Translations under genes and position numbers: made by a program | The notes under the pieces: generated by a model | Database searches by the model: none | What the model saw: only the letters and a program-made list of their open reading frames with translations | What the model was told of the DNA's origin: nothing | Shown: piece by piece, positions 1 through 6,927 of the stretch | How positions within the stretch are numbered: the first letter of the stretch is position 1 | How the letters are laid out: each line of letters opens with the position of its first letter | Origin: Desulfofustis sp964433645 | GTDB taxonomy: Bacteria; Desulfobacterota; Desulfobulbia; Desulfobulbales; Desulfocapsaceae | Reading direction: 5' to 3' | NCBI GenBank assembly: GCA_964433645.1 | Contig: CAYSSK010000110.1 | Coordinates: 1-12,838 of the forward strand | DNA: 12,838 bases

Positions 1-116
1 ATGTATTGATAGAGCCAGCGCCCGTAGACATAACCATGCAGCCGGACACCCCAGCCGTAGCGGCCGAGTCTGGTAAATTCACTGAACAGGCGGCGCGTCG
101 AGGGTTTGATGAACAT
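1..116 (-). CDS. Unidentified protein, N-terminal 38 residues only (gene runs off left edge)
   Basis: An open frame begins at ATG 116-114 and stays open to the window edge, giving 38 codons. It starts MFIKPSTRRLFSEFTRLGRY and continues with an aromatic and arginine-rich stretch (HGYVYGRWLYQY). It lies 28 nt downstream of the stress-protein stop on the same strand, so it may be the last visible member of that operon. The Shine-Dalgarno is weak (AGAGA about 6 nt before the ATG). The amphipathic, Arg/Tyr/Trp-rich start resembles, from memory, N-termini of some deltaproteobacterial ferredoxin-like 4Fe-4S proteins, but no cysteine motif lies in the visible part, so I assign no function. The plus-strand frame across the same bases has alanine/proline/arginine-rich composition typical of an antisense shadow. 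Confidence 0.5.
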   Translation of the reverse strand, partial: MFIKPSTRRLFSEFTRLGRYGWGVRLHGYVYGRWLYQY

Positions 117-144
117 CGGTTTTCTCTGGGGTGCCCGGCCGCTC

Positions 145-1098
145 TCAGCCGACCAGGGCCAGGACCCGCTGCCGGCAGTTCTGCACGATATCGTTGCAGA
201 CCGAGCCGAGATAGAGCTGGGCCATTCGTGAACGATCGCGCTTACCGATAAAGATCATGGTCGCGTCACAATCGAGCGCTTCTTCCACCAATACCGTACC
301 CGGCTGGCCGAAATGGATGACCATGGTGATCTTTTCCGGATCGACCCCCGCCTCGACCAGCGTAGTGCTGGCCTGCTCCAGGGCTCGCTGACCACTGAGG
401 CTGGTTTGGCTGCAGGGCGCGCCGTCTTCGTTGAAATAGCAGGATTGATCGAGGACATGGACCAGGATCACCCGCTCGATCTGCTCGTTTACCCGGGCCA
501 GCAGCAGCGCCGCCTCGGCCACCGCCTTCTCGCTGGCCGGCGCATCGTCGACACCGATCAGCGTTCGGGCGAACGGCGATACCTCGGGTGATCGCGGGGT
601 GCCGTCGACCAGATAGATCGTCGCCCCGGCGTGCCGGTGCAGCAGGGAGGCGGTAACGCTGCCGGTCAACCAGCCGGCCCCGGCCGGCAACCGGCGCCGG
701 CTCATGATCAGGGTCGAATAGCCATGGGCGGAACAGAGCGAACCGATCACCTTGGCCGGGTCGCCGTCCTTGAGCAGCCGGGCGGGCGAGCGTCCCCCCG
801 ACTCCCGCCGGATCATCCCGGCGCAGGCGGTCAGCAGCGGCTCCGCCGTTTCGGCCAGGTAATCGGCGCGCAACCGCTGCAGCTCATCCGCCGAGACCGT
901 TTCTCCGGCCGTCAGGTCAACGTTCTCAAACCGTTTTTCGAGAAAGGAGCCGGCCACCACATGCACCAGGTCGACCCGGTCGGAGGCAATCTCCATGGTC
1001 CGTATCAGCAGGCCGGCCAACGGTGCCGCCCTGGTAAAGGTCTCCAGCGTCCCGACCGGCAGGAGCAGACGGCTCAAGGGCTGTAATCGGGTCGTCAT
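145..1098 (-). CDS. Tandem-domain universal stress protein (UspA family)
   Basis: A 317-residue cytoplasmic protein with two Usp folds, about residues 10-165 and 177-317. The second half carries the usual first-strand signature (IGVDDAP, 181-187) and a near-canonical nucleotide motif G-x2-G-x9-G-S at 285-299, with Asp288 in place of the second Gly. In the first half the same motif is degenerate (Ser133, Arg136, then Gly146-Ser147) and the first-strand aspartate is absent (LLPVG), so probably only the C-terminal domain could bind ATP. The ATG overlaps the stop of the upstream ATPase by one base (TGATG), and an AGGAG lies inside the last ATPase codons, which suggests translational coupling. Usp proteins bind or hydrolyse ATP and often accompany transporters; a regulatory role for the adjacent purine importer is inference. 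Confidence 0.9.
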   Translation of the reverse strand: MTTRLQPLSRLLLPVGTLETFTRAAPLAGLLIRTMEIASDRVDLVHVVAGSFLEKRFENVDLTAGETVSADELQRLRADYLAETAEPLLTACAGMIRRESGGRSPARLLKDGDPAKVIGSLCSAHGYSTLIMSRRRLPAGAGWLTGSVTASLLHRHAGATIYLVDGTPRSPEVSPFARTLIGVDDAPASEKAVAEAALLLARVNEQIERVILVHVLDQSCYFNEDGAPCSQTSLSGQRALEQASTTLVEAGVDPEKITMVIHFGQPGTVLVEEALDCDATMIFIGKRDRSRMAQLYLGSVCNDIVQNCRQRVLALVG

Positions 1099-2597
1099 CA
1101 GGTCATCTCCTCTTGGGTTAATCCCGCCATCATCCGGGGAATCCGCTCCACCATGTCCCGATCGTCGCCGGCAAAGGTCGCGACGATCCGGCCGCCGAAC
1201 ATCACCGCCAAACGGTCGGCAAGGGCCAGGGCTTCGCTCAAATCGCCGGTTACCAGCAGGATGCCCGCCTGTTCCCGGGCCTTGAGCAAAAGGTTCCAGA
1301 CATCCTCGGCGGCGGCGATATCGAGCCCCTGGGTCGGCTGCTCGGCGACGATCAGGCGCGGTTTACGATGAAATTCCCGGGCCAGCACCAGTTTTTGCAG
1401 ATTGCCGCCGGACAGCTGCCAGGCCATGTTGCCCGGATCCGGCGGCCGGATGTCGAATTCTTCGATCAGGTGCTGCGCTTTGCGCCCGGCCTCCGCGCGC
1501 GGCAACCACGGCCCGACGGCAAAGCCGCAACGGGTGGTGAGCAGGAAATTATCGAGCACGCTCAGGCCCCGGCAGGTGGCCAGCCCCTGCCGATCCTCCG
1601 GGATATAACTGAGCGATTTTTCCCAGCGGTGCCGGCTGAAAAAGCGCTCCCGTTCCATCCCGAGCAGGGTGATGGTTCCGGACCGCGGCCGACGCAGACC
1701 GCAAATTGCCTGGACCAGCGGTTTCTGCCCATTGCCGGCGACCCCGACCAGGCCGAGGATCTCGCCCTGGCGCACCTCCAGGTCGATATCGTGGAGAAAC
1801 TCATCCTGCAGGTTTTCCACCGTGAGCGCCAGCTGGCGTGGTTCCACCGGCTGCCGCCGCACCTGCAGCAGTACTTCCCGGCCGACCATCCGCTCCGCCA
1901 GCTCGGCCGTCGAGGCGACCCGGCCGGCGGGTATGACATCGAGCACCTCGCCCCGTTTGAGGATGGCGATATCGTCGGCAATGGCCATCACCTCCTCGAG
2001 CTTGTGGCTGATAAAGACGATGGTCTTGCCGGCCGCCCGCATCCGCCGCATCGTTGCGAACAGATTGTACGCCTCATGGGGCGTCAGCACGGCGGTCGGT
2101 TCATCGAAGATCAGGATCGAGCTTTGCCTGAGGAGCAGTTTGAGGATCTCGACCTGCTGCTTCTCACCCATGGACAGATCGGAGATCAACGCCTCGGGGC
2201 GGACTTTCATGCCAAACGAACCGGCCAATTCATTGACCACGCGGTTCATTTCCCGGGCCTGCAGCCAGACGGTCGGCGACTGGCCGAGATAGACGTTTTC
2301 CGCCACCGTCATCGCCTCCACCAGCTTGAAATGCTGATAGACCATGCCGATGCCGGCGGCGATCGCCTGCTCGGTGGAGGTGAAGATCACCGGGATGCCG
2401 TGGTGATAAATCACGCCCCGATCGGCTAGCAGCTGCCCGGCCAGGATCGACATCAGCGTCGACTTGCCGGCGCCGTTCTCGCCGAGCAGGGCCAGAACCC
2501 GGCCCCGATACAGCTCGAGGCTGACGTCGTGATTGGCCCGTACCGAACCGAAATACTTGCTGACCCCCTCCAGCCTGATCACCGGTGTTTCGGTCAT
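1098..2597 (-). CDS. ABC transporter ATP-binding protein, double-NBD type (BMP/nucleoside importer family)
   Basis: A 499-residue energising subunit with two fused nucleotide-binding domains, as in NupO/YufO and RbsA-type ATPases. NBD1 has Walker A GENGAGKST (39-47), Q-loop Gln88, signature LSMGEKQQ (141-148), Walker B ending Asp165-Glu166 and switch His198. NBD2 (from about 256) has a degenerate P-loop GVAGNGQK (285-292) with Gln where the catalytic Lys should be, the family motif PEDR (333-336), signature LSGGNLQK (395-402), and a Walker B with Glu419-Gln420 in place of Asp-Glu. One inactive site is normal for this family. The ATG is 9 nt after the gpt stop, and the last base of its TGA overlaps the Usp start. 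It should couple to the two permeases encoded upstream to import a purine. Length is normal. Confidence 0.95.
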   Translation of the reverse strand: MTETPVIRLEGVSKYFGSVRANHDVSLELYRGRVLALLGENGAGKSTLMSILAGQLLADRGVIYHHGIPVIFTSTEQAIAAGIGMVYQHFKLVEAMTVAENVYLGQSPTVWLQAREMNRVVNELAGSFGMKVRPEALISDLSMGEKQQVEILKLLLRQSSILIFDEPTAVLTPHEAYNLFATMRRMRAAGKTIVFISHKLEEVMAIADDIAILKRGEVLDVIPAGRVASTAELAERMVGREVLLQVRRQPVEPRQLALTVENLQDEFLHDIDLEVRQGEILGLVGVAGNGQKPLVQAICGLRRPRSGTITLLGMERERFFSRHRWEKSLSYIPEDRQGLATCRGLSVLDNFLLTTRCGFAVGPWLPRAEAGRKAQHLIEEFDIRPPDPGNMAWQLSGGNLQKLVLAREFHRKPRLIVAEQPTQGLDIAAAEDVWNLLLKAREQAGILLVTGDLSEALALADRLAVMFGGRIVATFAGDDRDMVERIPRMMAGLTQEEMT

Positions 2598-2606
2598 CTC
2601 GAAGGC

Positions 2607-3092
2607 CTACCGTCCCTGCCCGGCCATCGGCTGGACGAATTGCGACTCGGCATCCCACGGAAACAGGATCCAGGTATCCTGGCTGACCTCGGTGACAAAG
2701 GTGTCGACCAGCGGCCGGCCGGCCGGTTTGGCGTAAATCGTCGCGAAATGCGCCTTGGGCACCATTTCCTTGACGAGTTTGGCGGTACGGCCGGTATCGA
2801 CCAGATCATCGATGAGCAGCCAGCCTTCACCGTCGCCGTCAACCCCCTTGAGAATCTCCGCCTCGCCCTTCTTGTCCTGCCAGTCATAACTGGAGATACA
2901 GATGGTCTCGACCAGGTGGATGCCGAGTTCCCGGGCAATCACCGCGGCCGGCACCAGCCCTCCCCGGGTAATGGCAATCAGCCCCTTGAAATAGTGGATG
3001 TCGAGCAGCCGCCAGGCCAGTGCTCGGGAATCGCGGTGCAATTGCTCCCAGGAGATCGGATAGGTTCTGCGGTAATCGGGGTTCGGTTTCAT
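2607..3092 (-). CDS. gpt: Xanthine-guanine phosphoribosyltransferase
   Basis: A 161-residue type I phosphoribosyltransferase that transfers the phosphoribosyl group of PRPP to xanthine or guanine (and less well hypoxanthine), giving XMP or GMP. It aligns by eye along its whole length with E. coli Gpt (152 aa): TRGGLVP loop (42-48), CISSYD (65-70), PRPP-binding motif LLIDDLVDTGRTA (92-104) with the acidic pair Asp95-Asp96, base-contacting Lys122 in AKPAGRP, and QDTWI near the C-terminus. An in-frame TTG lies two codons earlier, but ATG 3092 is preceded by AGAGGA at 6-nt spacing and is the better start. It is unusual in sitting between the second permease and the ATPase of a BMP-type importer, which implies salvage of the imported base and helps predict the importer's ligand. 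Confidence 0.95.
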   Translation of the reverse strand: MKPNPDYRRTYPISWEQLHRDSRALAWRLLDIHYFKGLIAITRGGLVPAAVIARELGIHLVETICISSYDWQDKKGEAEILKGVDGDGEGWLLIDDLVDTGRTAKLVKEMVPKAHFATIYAKPAGRPLVDTFVTEVSQDTWILFPWDAESQFVQPMAGQGR

Positions 3093-3149
3093 GGTCAATC
3101 CTCTTGTCGTACACGATTCATGGGTTCAATCCGTTTGCCTTCAGCCGGG

Positions 3150-4070
3150 TCAATCGACCGGTTCGATATTGCGCCCCAGGGCGGCCGGCGCGTCGGTGCC
3201 GCCCCGGCGCCACGAGGCCAAAACCAGCACGCCGATGGTCAGCGCGTAGGGCAGCATCAGCAGCAGGGATGACGGGATCTGGGTCCCGGAGGCCTGCAGC
3301 CTGAGCTGCAGTGCCATGACGCCGCCGAACAGATACGCGCCGAAAATCGCCCGGCCCGGCCGCCAGAACGCGAAAATGACCAGCGCAACGGCGATCCAGC
3401 CCCGCCCGCCGGTCAGGTTGTTGGTCCACAGGTGGGTGTAGGCAAGCGACAGATAGGCGCCGCCCAGGCCGATGAAGAAACCGCCGACCAGCACCCCGAC
3501 GAACCGGCAGACCGCCACGTTGACCCCGGCGGCGACCGCCGCCGCCGGATTCTCGCCGGCGGCCCGCAGGCTGAGGCCGTATCTGGTCTGGGAGAGAAAC
3601 AGCCACATCAGCGGCGGGATCAGGTAGGTGGCATAGACGAGCAGATCCTGCTGGAAGAAAATCGGCCCGAGCACCGGAATCCGGGACAACAGCGGGATCG
3701 GCAGCGGGCCGAAGCCGGGCGCCGCCTGACCGACGTAGGCCGCGCCGAGATAATTGGCAAAGCCGACGCCGAGAATGGTCAGCGCCAGTCCGGACACCAC
3801 CTGGTTGCCCTGGAAAATGATGCAGACCAGGCCATGCAGCGAAGCGACCACCGCGCCGGCCAGCCCGGCGGCGACGAAGGCGACGGCCGGATTGCCGGTG
3901 GCCTTGGCGACGAGAAAGCCGCTCAGCGCCCCGACGATCATGATCCCTTCGACGCCGAGATTGAGGATGCCGGTCCGCTCCGTGAAGATCTCCCCGAGCG
4001 TTGCATAGAGGATCGGCGTGCCGGACTGAACGGCGGCTGCCAGCAGCGGGATCAGGATCTCGTAGCTCAC
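3150..4070 (-). CDS. ABC transporter permease, second subunit (BPD_transp_2; NupQ/YufQ-like)
   Basis: A 306-residue integral inner-membrane protein with many hydrophobic segments, one half of the transmembrane channel. The N-terminal motif (TLGEIFTERTGILNLGVEG, then IMIVGA) is the hallmark of the second permease in BMP/nucleoside importers. The frame is open back to an ATG at 4187, but the first 39 residues of that longer version are polar and unlike the family. A GTG at 4070 preceded by GGGAGG with 5-nt spacing gives the expected length, and I chose it. The start is 91 nt downstream of the first permease's stop (4162), a gap in which the frame is open but non-homologous. The C-terminus is followed by 57 nt and then gpt. 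It should pair with the permease encoded just upstream. Confidence 0.92.
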   Translation of the reverse strand: MSYEILIPLLAAAVQSGTPILYATLGEIFTERTGILNLGVEGIMIVGALSGFLVAKATGNPAVAFVAAGLAGAVVASLHGLVCIIFQGNQVVSGLALTILGVGFANYLGAAYVGQAAPGFGPLPIPLLSRIPVLGPIFFQQDLLVYATYLIPPLMWLFLSQTRYGLSLRAAGENPAAAVAAGVNVAVCRFVGVLVGGFFIGLGGAYLSLAYTHLWTNNLTGGRGWIAVALVIFAFWRPGRAIFGAYLFGGVMALQLRLQASGTQIPSSLLLMLPYALTIGVLVLASWRRGGTDAPAALGRNIEPVD

Positions 4071-4075
4071 GACAG

Positions 4076-4082
4076 CCTCCCT
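4076..4082 (-). promoter_or_regulatory. Strong Shine-Dalgarno fixing the GTG start of the second permease
   Basis: On the minus strand the sequence reads AGGGAGG followed by CTGTC and then GTG. This near-perfect anti-16S match at ideal spacing is the reason for starting the gene at 4070 and not at the upstream ATG at 4187. Confidence 0.8.
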
Positions 4083-4161
4083 CTGCAGCCAGGACGATGC
4101 CGGGAGATCAGCCAGCCATGCTGGACAGCGGCGGCCGAAAGCGAAATCACGAACCCCCTGC

Positions 4162-5229
4162 TCACGGCAGCCTCCGCTTGAAGGCAAACCGATACCTGGT
4201 AAACAGCCCGCCGGCCAGCACCGTCAGCAGGATCAGCCCCTCCAGCATTTCGCCGAAGGCCGCCGGCACCTGCAGGTCGAGCTGCAACCCTTCGACGCCG
4301 ACCCGGAGACCGGCAAGCAGGAAGGCGGCCGCCCCGATGGCCAGCGGGTTGAGGCGGGCCAGCCAGGCGACGACGATGGCGGTATAGCCGTAGCCGGCCA
4401 TGATGCTCGGCTGCAGCCGGTTGATGGTCGACGAGGCCTCGAGAAAACCGGCCCAGCCGGCCAGGGCGCCGCTCAGCGCCATGACCAGCATGACCAGCCG
4501 ATCATACGGGATGCCGGCATAACGCGCCGCCCGCATGTTGTCGCCGCCGGCCTTGATTTCATAGCCGAGCCGGGTGAAGCGCATAAAGGCCCAGACGGCA
4601 ATGCCGAGCAGCAGGCAATGGCTCAGCCCCCAGCTGAAGCTGGTACCGCCGATCCGCCCGACGATGGCCTGGTCGGAAAAGACCGGCGTCATCGGGAATC
4701 CATAGCTGGCCGGATCTTTCCAGACGCCATAGACCAGGTAGTCGAGAAAGAGGATGGCGATATAGTTCATCATCAGCGTGGCGATGATCTCGTTGGTCCT
4801 GAGCCGCTGCCTCAGAAAGCCCGGAATAAAGCCCCAGCAGCCACCGGCGGCCATCGCCGCCGCCGCCATGCCCGGCAGCAGCAGCCAGGCCGGGGCGCCG
4901 GGAAAGGACACGGCCATCCAGGTGGCGCCGACCGCACCCATCGCATATTGGCCTTCCGCCCCGATATTCCATACCTGCAGCCGGAACGCGACGGCCACCC
5001 CGAGCGAGCAGAGGAAGATCGGCGTCGCCTTGATCAGGGCATCTTCCAGCGCCCAGCGGGAGCCGAACGCCCCTTGAAAAAGCGTGACGATACCTTTGCC
5101 GGGCGGCGTCCCGCCGATCGCCAGAATAGCTGCGCCGAGCAGCACGGACAGCGCCACCGCGGCGATTAAAACAAAACAGGAGCCCCAGCCAAGGGGCTCC
5201 TGTCGTTTGACGATCCGTATCAGGGCCAT
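4162..5229 (-). CDS. ABC transporter permease, first subunit (BPD_transp_2; NupP/YufP-like)
   Basis: A 355-residue inner-membrane permease. A short basic N-terminus (MALIRIVKRQEP) leads into a first membrane segment, and the family motif WNIGAEGQYAMGA falls near residue 80. It forms the channel with the second permease encoded downstream. ATG 5229 is the most likely start; an in-frame TTG at 5268 would add 13 unlikely residues. Neither start has a good Shine-Dalgarno: GGAG and AGG lie 18 and 13 nt before the ATG, inside a predicted hairpin. Codons 9-18 are written as a perfect 11-bp GC-rich inverted repeat followed by a T-rich tract, which looks like an intrinsic terminator inside the gene. 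Its translation may therefore be unusual or regulated (see findings). The gene begins 63 nt after the binding-protein stop. Confidence 0.92.
   Translation of the reverse strand: MALIRIVKRQEPLGWGSCFVLIAAVALSVLLGAAILAIGGTPPGKGIVTLFQGAFGSRWALEDALIKATPIFLCSLGVAVAFRLQVWNIGAEGQYAMGAVGATWMAVSFPGAPAWLLLPGMAAAAMAAGGCWGFIPGFLRQRLRTNEIIATLMMNYIAILFLDYLVYGVWKDPASYGFPMTPVFSDQAIVGRIGGTSFSWGLSHCLLLGIAVWAFMRFTRLGYEIKAGGDNMRAARYAGIPYDRLVMLVMALSGALAGWAGFLEASSTINRLQPSIMAGYGYTAIVVAWLARLNPLAIGAAAFLLAGLRVGVEGLQLDLQVPAAFGEMLEGLILLTVLAGGLFTRYRFAFKRRLP
5166..5203 (-). terminator. Intrinsic-terminator-like hairpin inside the 5' end of the permease gene
   Basis: On the minus strand, ACAGGAGCCCC (5203-5193) pairs perfectly with GGGGCTCCTGT (5186-5176) across a 6-nt loop TTGGCT. 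The stem is followed at once by TTTGTTTTAA (5175-5166). An 11-bp GC-rich stem with a T-rich tract is the textbook shape of a Rho-independent terminator. It begins at nucleotide +27 of the permease reading frame. A ribosome translating the start of the gene would melt it, so it may act as an attenuator. Activity is inference. Confidence 0.6.
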
Positions 5230-5234
5230 GTATC

Positions 5235-5278
5235 GACACCGGCCTGGCTCCGGACCGATGTCGGGCAAGACACCGGCC
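5235..5278 (-). promoter_or_regulatory. Two mutually exclusive hairpins between binding-protein and permease genes
   Basis: On the minus strand, GGCCGGTGTC occurs twice (5278-5269 and 5244-5235). Between them GACATCGGTCC (5262-5252) can pair with either copy: ten pairs, including one G-T wobble, with one bulged T. The loops are TTGCCC for the first pairing and GGAGCCA for the second. The second pairing encloses the only purine-rich Shine-Dalgarno candidates of the permease and ends 5 nt before its ATG. This layout allows two alternative RNA states. The ligand or factor that would choose between them, if any, is unknown. Confidence 0.45.
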
Positions 5279-5292
5279 GAATCCCGCTGTGG

Positions 5293-6129
5293 TTATTCCG
5301 TGGTACCGATGACTCCCTGCACGAACCAGGTCATACCGAGCAACTCCTCATCGGGCATGGCCGTTGCCGCATCAACCTTTTTCACGCCGTCCTGATCGTA
5401 GATCGGACCGGTAAAGACCTCNNNNNNNNNNNNNNNNNNNNNNNNNNNNNNNNNNNNNNNNNNNNNNNNNNNNNNNNNNNNNNNNNNNNNNNNNNNNNNN
5501 NNNNNNNNNNNNNNNNNNNNNTCGAGCAGCGATTTGGCCGCCTCTTTCTCGGTGGCCGGATCATACCAGGTCTTGGTCCAGACCACCCGGACGGTGGCCT
5601 CCGGGTTCACGGCCCGGGCGCCGAGGGCAAAGGCGTTGATTCCCCTGATGACCTCCGGGATCGGAAAGGCGGCGACATAGCCGAGCGTGTCGGATTTACT
5701 CATGGCGCCGGCGACCATGCCGGACAGATAGCGGGCCTGGTACATGCGACCGAAATAATTACCCATGTTGTCGGCGGTCTTGAAGCCGGAACAGTGCATG
5801 AAGACGGTGTCCGGAAACTGTTTGGCGACCTTGAGCATCGGGTCCATATAGCCGAAATTGGTGGCAAAGATCAAATCGTAACCCTTGCGTGCCATATTCA
5901 GCATGACCCGCTCGGCATCGGCCCCCTCGCCAACCGCTTCGACAAAAGACGTGGTCACCCCGTCCATCTCTTCGACGGCCAAACGGCCCTGGTCATGGGC
6001 ATACGTCCAGCCGGCATCGCCAACCGGCGAGACATACACAAACCCGACCTGCAGTTCTTCGGCTGCGGCCGAGGAAAAAGTCACTCCGACGGCCAGCAGC
6101 ACGGCGGCGCATAGTCCGACAAAACGCAT
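5293..6129 (-). CDS. BMP-family ABC transporter substrate-binding protein (interrupted by assembly gap)
   Basis: The periplasmic receptor of the importer encoded downstream. A signal peptide is clear (hydrophobic core about 6-20, likely cut after AAA before EELQ); there is no lipobox cysteine. The mature start VGFVYVSPVGDAGWTYAHDQ (28-47) is characteristic of a proteobacterial BMP subgroup related to purine and nucleoside binders. The frame is intact for 202 residues, then 100 N, then 42 residues from EVFTGPIYDQ to the TAA. Homologues recalled from memory have about 100-110 residues in the missing part and total near 350, so the 33 codons allowed by the N run are too few and the gap length is nominal. 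The ATG follows GGAGG with 5 nt spacing (GAATC). The gpt neighbour argues for a purine base as ligand. Confidence 0.9.
   Translation of the reverse strand: MRFVGLCAAVLLAVGVTFSSAAAEELQVGFVYVSPVGDAGWTYAHDQGRLAVEEMDGVTTSFVEAVGEGADAERVMLNMARKGYDLIFATNFGYMDPMLKVAKQFPDTVFMHCSGFKTADNMGNYFGRMYQARYLSGMVAGAMSKSDTLGYVAAFPIPEVIRGINAFALGARAVNPEATVRVVWTKTWYDPATEKEAAKSLLXXXXXXXXXXXXXXXXXXXXXXXXXXXXXXXXXXEVFTGPIYDQDGVKKVDAATAMPDEELLGMTWFVQGVIGTTE
5422..5521. other. Assembly gap (100 N)
   Basis: Exactly 100 undetermined bases inside the BMP binding-protein gene. The round number is a scaffolding placeholder. Reading frames on both sides belong to the same protein, so the join is credible, but the true missing length is probably about 300 nt judging from the usual family length. 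Confidence 0.97.
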
Positions 6130-6192
6130 GATTCCCTCCAGATAAAAAAATGAATAGATGTAGATAACAGATAGAAACGACGCAGAAAACCG

Positions 6193-6927
6193 TTAGAGAA
6201 CCTGTTTCAGGAAAAGTTGGGTCCGTTCCTCGCGCGGCGCGGTAAAAAAGTGTTCCGGCGTACCCTCTTCGACTATTTTTCCCATATCCATAAACAGGAC
6301 CCGATCCGCAACTTCCCGGGCAAAGCCCATTTCGTGGGTAACGACCATCATCGTCATGCCCTCGCGGGCCAGCTGCTTCATGACGTCGAGCACCTCGCCG
6401 ACCATCTCCGGATCAAGGGCCGACGTCGGCTCATCGAACAACATCACCTTCGGGTCCATCGCCAGGGCCCGGGCAATGGCCACCCGCTGCTGCTGGCCGC
6501 CGGAGAGCCGGGATGGGTACTCATCTTCCTTTTCAGGGATGCCGACCTTGCGCAGCAGCATCCGGGCCTTTTCATCGGCCACCGTTTTGTTGCGCTTGCG
6601 CACCTTGCGCTGGGCCAGGGTCAGGTTTTCCAGGACCGTGCGATGCGGAAAGAGGTTGAATTGCTGGAAGACCATGCCGACTTCCGCGCGGATCTTGTTG
6701 ATATTGGTCCTGCGGTCGGCGATATCCACACCGTCGATATAGACATGACCGGAATCAAAGCTCTCCAGGCTGTTGACACAGCGGATAAACGTTGATTTGC
6801 CCGAGCCGGACGGGCCGATGACGACCACCACTTCGCCCTTGTCGACGGTGGTCGTTACCCCGTCGACCGCCCGCACTTCATCACCCCGGCCGGTGAATAC
6901 CTTGACGACGCTTTCCGTTCTAATCAC
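6193..6927 (-). CDS. Polar amino acid ABC transporter ATP-binding protein (GlnQ/HisP-like)
   Basis: A 244-residue ATPase of the polar amino acid uptake family. It carries Walker A GPSGSGKST (38-46), Q-loop Gln88-Gln89 (FQQFNLFPH), signature LSGGQQQR (141-148), Walker B VMLFDE (161-166), D-loop SALD and switch His198 in VTHEMGFA. The frame is open further upstream to 6984, but those residues (MSPRCCRNSSFTW) are alien to the family. GTG 6927, 10 nt after GGAGG (6942-6938) and overlapping the permease stop by 8 nt, gives a length close to GlnQ (240 aa). It is the last gene of the importer operon. Only 63 nt without a terminator-like hairpin separate it from the BMP binding-protein gene, so read-through into the purine cluster is possible. 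Confidence 0.95.
   Translation of the reverse strand: MIRTESVVKVFTGRGDEVRAVDGVTTTVDKGEVVVVIGPSGSGKSTFIRCVNSLESFDSGHVYIDGVDIADRRTNINKIRAEVGMVFQQFNLFPHRTVLENLTLAQRKVRKRNKTVADEKARMLLRKVGIPEKEDEYPSRLSGGQQQRVAIARALAMDPKVMLFDEPTSALDPEMVGEVLDVMKQLAREGMTMMVVTHEMGFAREVADRVLFMDMGKIVEEGTPEHFFTAPREERTQLFLKQVL

Noticed and set aside
1368..2429. 353-codon plus-strand open frame opposite the double-NBD ATPase
   Set aside because: The minus strand encodes complete Walker and signature motifs over the same bases; the plus frame shows shadow composition only.
6130..6192. Possible sigma-70 promoter in the AT-rich gap before the BMP gene
   Set aside because: The best hexamer pair (TTTTCT, 17 nt, TATCTA) matches only 3 of 6 at each element; too weak to call.
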